The position numbers and the translations under genes were made by a program. Positions 59,122 to 64,000 of a DNA stretch of 64,000 nt are shown here, piece by piece. The notes under the pieces were generated by a model that did no database searches, was not told the DNA's origin, and was given only the letters and a program-made list of their open reading frames with translations. This DNA is from Lingula anatina. Lineage: Eukaryota; Brachiopoda; Lingulata; Lingulida; Lingulidae. Each line of letters opens with the position of its first letter. Position 1 is the stretch's first letter. The stretch spans positions 686,481 through 750,480 of the forward strand of contig NW_019775524.1 of the NCBI RefSeq assembly GCF_001039355.2. The letters run 5' to 3'.

Positions 59122-59631
59122 GTAAGTTTCAAGTTGGGGTAAGCTGGAATGATATTTAAACCTCCCCCCATGCTGTTAAGATTGGGTAATATTTCTTGCA
59201 CCCGTTGCATAATTTATACCATACCTAAGATCTGACGAACGCGTGGAGTTTTTAATATTAAAGTTTATTTTAATTTTTAAGTTAATAGGTAGTCCAAGTG
59301 GGATAAGATCTGGGTTAAGAAAATTATGATTCTCTTTAACCTGTTTACATTTTTGACAGATTTGAAATGCACTAGCATTAGCACGCAAAGAGCCAAAAGG
59401 TTCATAGGCTGTTCAGTGATATCATGTGGGTTTTCACAGACAACTGGGTTGAGAAAGTCATTCCTCAGTTCAAGCTAAGATACAACTGGAAATACAGCAG
59501 TAAGAAATCCCTTAAAGGCTAAAGCTACGGCTGTCAAATTTCATATACTAGTATCCCACGAAAAGAGCCATGTCATAGTTTGACTGCCTCTTGCCTTGAT
59601 AAGTCCACTTTGAACATGCTCTTATGCTAGC

Positions 59632-61333
59632 CAGGGGTCAAAACAGAATTTGGGCAGGACTGGCCAATACGGACCAGTGGACCTTAGACGTACTGGTCCG
59701 TACCAAGAAGTACTGGTCCGTACCAAGAAGTACTGGTCCGTAAAATTTTACGTTAAAAATTAGTAGTTTCAAGCTACTAGATATATAACGAAAACGCATA
59801 CATGTTTAACATCCATTTTTATTTCTCTATGATTATCTAAACACATTCATATTCCAGTCAGTTCCTTTAACTGTTTGTACACATCCTACTCTGCTAGCTC
59901 ATCATCATCATAATATATAAAAAATAAAATGGATATATAAAAAATTATTATGAAATAAATATAACTTTTACATATATCCATATTTTAATCTTAAAAATTT
60001 AATTTAATTTTAATTGCTGAGGTTGAACGTGAAACGAAAAAAACTTCTCTTAAACTTTCCTAGCCCAAACCAAAAAACACTAGCCCAATTTAAATAATTC
60101 ATTTAAAAAGTTTAAGCAGATGTTGTAAAGAGTTGTAGTACGGTACCATACTGTACTTTCTTATAAACCTTATTATAGAAGTAGAGCAAGTGAATAACAA
60201 AGTCAATCAGGTTAATTTCCAGTTGATGGGGTGGTAAAATTAATTAAAAATATATTTAATTCTTTTAATATTGAAAAAAATCTTTTTTTTTTTAATTTGT
60301 AATATTGAATATAGTTACCCTTACTTTTCATATTTTTATTATATCTTTTTTTCCATTTTTTATATGCAATCAAAATCTTTTTTTTAATTCCTATTCTTTT
60401 TATTGACAATGGCTCTTTTCTGACAATTTATTTTCAATTACATCGGTATATAATGCCACTTCTAATTTAAAATACATAGGTGCTGTAAGGGTAATTAAAC
60501 AAACATCTTACAAAATTTTTGGTAACAATTCTGTTGGTTATATATTTGTAAAAACAACTTTTCAAGGACTTTACCAGGACAAAGTGTGGAGGGGTAGCCA
60601 TGGCATAAACCGAACTATCCCACATTGTCAAGAATAGTTCATAGGGTATTTATGTAACTGCCATGTATTTACACATGGACATTAAAATTATAAATAAAAA
60701 ATATAAACAAAAAAGGAAATAGAATACTCCACCCCTAAGTCTGCTAAGTGGTCCTAACCTAAATGTTCTATGAGATAATGCATACATTACACTTGCTACG
60801 GAGACAGTGTTGTTTTGACAAAACCTGTTGCTAGTACCAAAGAATTCCGGTCTGATCCAGTTTCTTGATTGACAGCAATTTGTAGTCATGACAACAAACT
60901 GGTCAAATAAAAAGATGCCAACACGCTGATCAGACAGACTGCTACTATTAATAACTACAGTGAAGTTATTTATAGCAACTAATCAATATTCAGTAGTTTG
61001 AGCTAGGTGTGAGTTTTTTTCAACTGAGAGGCATATCATACTATCTAGAAACGTCAAATTAGAGGCAGGGACAAAGAAGACTGGCGACTCATATTTTTGA
61101 AATCTTACTGAATGTTAAAATAGGTTCAAAATTTCAACTTTTTTACTAGCCCGGTGCCACTTTAGGTGGGCAATTGCCTCGGGCTAGTGCTTAACGTCGC
61201 AGACTGTGGGTTTGGCAACGATGTTCGGCACTTTTCAGCGGTCGCCAAAACGGACCAGTACTCCTGACAGGTGGTCGCCCGGGACGTTTCTAAGTCGCAT
61301 TGGCGAGTGGGCGACCGTCTGTTTCGACCCCTG
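59632..61333. mobile_element. 1.7-kb hAT-like element, no intact transposase
   Basis: The ends CAGGGGTCAAAACAGA and TCTGTTTCGACCCCTG are inverted. CTAGC flanks both sides (59627-59631 and 61334-61338). Near the left end TACTGGTCCGTACCAAGAAG is repeated about 2.5 times at 59690-59740, and the inverted motif CGGACCAGTACTCCTGAC lies near the right end at 61252, as expected for transposase-binding subterminal repeats. There is no long open frame. Confidence 0.75.
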
Positions 61334-61769
61334 CTAGCATACATTCTAAATCTTTGAGAAAACAGGACCAGCCTCCTTTCTTTGTGTTAGCTGTAATCTT
61401 TTGTGGGATGAGTCACACCAGTGCACTATCTGTGTCAACACTGACATCTCGGTAATTTGCCATCACAGGAAATAATTTACCAGTTTCTGACACTGAAATA
61501 GGTTGTGGTCACTTGGTCATTGCTCATTATGGGCAAAGGTGTTGTTATGGTCACTTAGAATGAAATGACTCTGTTGGTCCATGCTATTTATTATCAGTGA
61601 TAATTTTTTTATAAGCCCACTATATGACTAAGTTAATGTTATGAGTATTCATCACCCAAACCTCTCAGACACCATAATCCATTATGAAATAATTTTGCCA
61701 TCTAATGCCTAATAGATAATTATTAAAATCGGCCTGAATACATCTTTTCAATTTTTTTTATTTATGTAT

Positions 61770-61816
<47 letters not shown>

Positions 61817-62037
61817 TTGTAGTAAAATGGGCTTATTAGTGTCCTCTGTTTCTCAGTGTTTTTTTAACATACAGATGCGAAAGTCACACACACACAAAAT
61901 ATTGACACACAAAATATTGTGATTGTGACTAATTTTGTTATGACTAAAAATCTTCAGGTTGTTGAGTTAACACCATGTCAACCCTGCACTTTTGATAAAA
62001 AACTAACAGCCTGGATCACTCTTGCTCATTTCTCCTG

Positions 62038-62195
62038 CAGGCTCTTAGCCAGGGGGGTTAGGGAGGTTCGAAAGAACTGCCCCTTTTCCCAGGAAAAGGT
62101 CCATTTTGAGTAAAATTTGATCTAGGAACACGTAAGCTTCATTGTACTTTTTCAGAAAAAGAACCTCCCTTTTGAATTTGCTGGCTACGGGCCTG
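62038..62195. mobile_element. 158-bp element with CAGGC ends, 5-bp TSD
   Basis: CAGGCTCTTAGCCAG at the left is inverted as CTGGCTACGGGCCTG at the right. TCCTG flanks both sides (62033-62037 and 62196-62200). One end recurs at 40889. Confidence 0.7.
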
Positions 62196-62678
62196 TCCTG
62201 GGTATATCAATTATCTTCAATCTAGGCTAGTTTGGCTCACTGAATTATTCCAGGAAATCTATATATAATAAGGCTATGCTGTGTACTAGTTCTTGATTAT
62301 CGGGCTAATTTGACTATTGGGGAGTGCATACATGTACACTTGGGGGGGGGGGGGGGTATGTATACCAGTATGCATGTCCCATGTCACTTGTACTAATCTA
62401 TATACAGTATATACATAGTAGTAGTAAAGGAAGCTGCTAGGTCTTTTTGAGTGCTATCAAATCTGCTGGCATTATGCAATATTGATTTGATAAATTTTTT
62501 GTCAGACACAACATCATGTGTTTGTGTGTTTGTGTGTGTGTGTGTGCGGGAGGGGAGGATAGAGTGTTATTAATGTTAAGAGTTAACAATTTTTGAGGAA
62601 TATTTCTCAACATTCAACTCAAATTGACATACCTGAACCATATATACCAACATGCAAGTGTGCACATGCACTTGCGGG

Positions 62679-62686
<8 letters not shown>

Positions 62687-62764
<78 letters not shown>
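62687..62764. repeat. (CA)39 microsatellite
   Basis: An uninterrupted CA run preceded by GC-rich CGCGCG. Confidence 0.98.
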
Positions 62765-62765
<1 letters not shown>

Positions 62766-63517
62766 CTTCACTAAGAAATCTGACACCTTATTTTCTGATA
62801 CTTAAATTTTTCGGATGTCAATATTGGTAAATATCTTTATAACTAAAAATTCATACTCTGCGTAGCTCTTAATATCTTCCCAGGAAAATCAGTCTTGAAA
62901 TATCTTCACATGAGAGCTCCACTCTCGTATATCTCCGAGTTCTCTTGCCATTTAGGTCTTTGCCTTGCGGAGGAGTTGCTGTTAAAAAGCAATATCTATT
63001 CAATTAGCAGTCTTCTTTATTGATCTGCGGAGACGTGTGTTGCATTTTATTCAGTTGTATAATTCTAGTTGACATGTGTTTACTATATGGAAACGGACAG
63101 CATATTTGTACCAAGGTGTTTCCCCAGGATTTGGGGGTTCTTGGAGGCCAAAAAATGAATCTGTAATTTGGTGATTGACTTACAGGTAGTCCAACCGAGG
63201 CAAGCCCAGTCTTTTAACCTGAAAATTTATAAGCTGTCCAGCCATCTTTGAAAATGATCCTGCTTTCTTTTGAAAATAGAGGCTGTCTTTTGAGGCTAAT
63301 GGCCATCCAAATTACTTCTGGACGGCTCTCTGAGGAAAGCCTTGTTTGTTCACTAAAATGATTCCCACGATGCACGTACTAGTACTGTCACAGGCATATG
63401 TACTATTATGTATACATATACATATAGAACCAGGCATACTACTATATTGTTAATGCACAAAGCCATGCAGATCACACATGCACGCATACACGTATGCACG
63501 TGCATGCATGCGCGTGT

Positions 63518-63520
<3 letters not shown>

Positions 63521-63597
<77 letters not shown>
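63521..63597. repeat. (CA)38 microsatellite
   Basis: A CA run preceded by alternating purine/pyrimidine sequence (GTATGCACGTGCATGCATGC), potentially Z-DNA forming. Confidence 0.98.
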
Positions 63598-63599
<2 letters not shown>

Positions 63600-64000
63600 G
63601 GAGTAGGAGGGGAGAGATAAAAAAATTGATAATTAACTTTCATTCCTGGTAAACATGTCCATAATATGAACATCTTATGTAACACCTTGGGTTCCTGACA
63701 ATGTATACAGTAGGCCTTGACTACACTGCAAGCTTCATTTGCCTGCATATCTCATTCCCATTAATTTCCCCATCTAGACTGCAAAATGTATATCATTATA
63801 TGGATAGGCCACTATATTATCTGTGCCAACATTATCTATGGGGCAATTTAATGAGGTGCAGCAAGTGATGTCCTATATTCTGTGGGCCTGTATCATTCTG
63901 TAATTTCTACCAAGGGTGGGCGGTTGCTGATTGCTCATGTACAGTAATTGCTTGTTAAGTTTGGACACCATGAATTGATGATTTTCTCCAAAACAATTTT

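Larger units (their letters stand above)
59122..64000 (+). other. Intron 1 of the ACAP-like gene (to window end)
   Basis: It holds a 1.7-kb hAT-like element, a 158-bp element, an (ATTT)n run at 61760-61818, a poly-G run at 62342-62357 and two long (CA)n runs. No exon is recognised. Confidence 0.55.

Noticed and set aside
62576-63748. Val/Cys and Thr/His repeat proteins
   Set aside because: These are translations of the (CA)n microsatellites.

Overview
This is animal nuclear DNA. It is AT-rich and intron-rich (short coding exons with GT/AG borders, large introns), full of microsatellites, and dense in small DNA transposons. The gene set (CDK11, PEX5, an ACAP-type ArfGAP, a TNF-receptor-like protein, a DUF229 protein, a small secreted chitin-binding-like protein) fits a marine invertebrate, but I cannot name the phylum. 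Two stretches occur twice in a row, each pair separated by a single N. The copies differ by SNPs and by whole transposon insertions, which suggests two diverged haplotypes of a highly heterozygous animal joined end to end by the assembler.

Layout. 1.3-6.7 kb (minus): five exons of a TNF-receptor-type cysteine-rich protein, found from cysteine spacing and matching splice phases; its 3' end is not seen. 6.7-9.3 kb: intergenic, with MITEs and a LINE fossil. 9.8-16.8 kb (plus): complete CDK11 (PITSLRE kinase) gene, 759 codons. It carries a five-unit 69-bp array of repeated splice acceptors inside the kinase domain and a 3'UTR array that echoes the last codons. 18.1-20.3 kb (plus): small unrecognised basic/coiled-coil gene with an apparent 1-bp frameshift. 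23.1-25.1 kb (plus): intronless DUF229 gene. 26.8-38.9 kb (minus): 11-exon gene with a C-terminus resembling MUM1/PWWP3 proteins but no PWWP domain seen; its 3' half is assembled twice. 41.2-51.9 kb (plus): complete PEX5 gene with one falsely doubled exon pair, followed in the same reading frame by a further 350 open codons. 54.2-55.3 kb (minus): two-exon secreted protein with a TATA box. 59.07 kb (plus): first coding exon of an ACAP-family gene; the rest of the window is its intron, carrying a 1.7-kb hAT-like element.

The genes do not form one pathway (kinase/splicing control, peroxisome import, cell-surface signalling, membrane traffic). The strongest leads are the in-frame open region after the PEX5 stop, the CDK11 acceptor array, and the filled/empty transposon sites between the two assembled haplotypes, including a three-level nest of elements.
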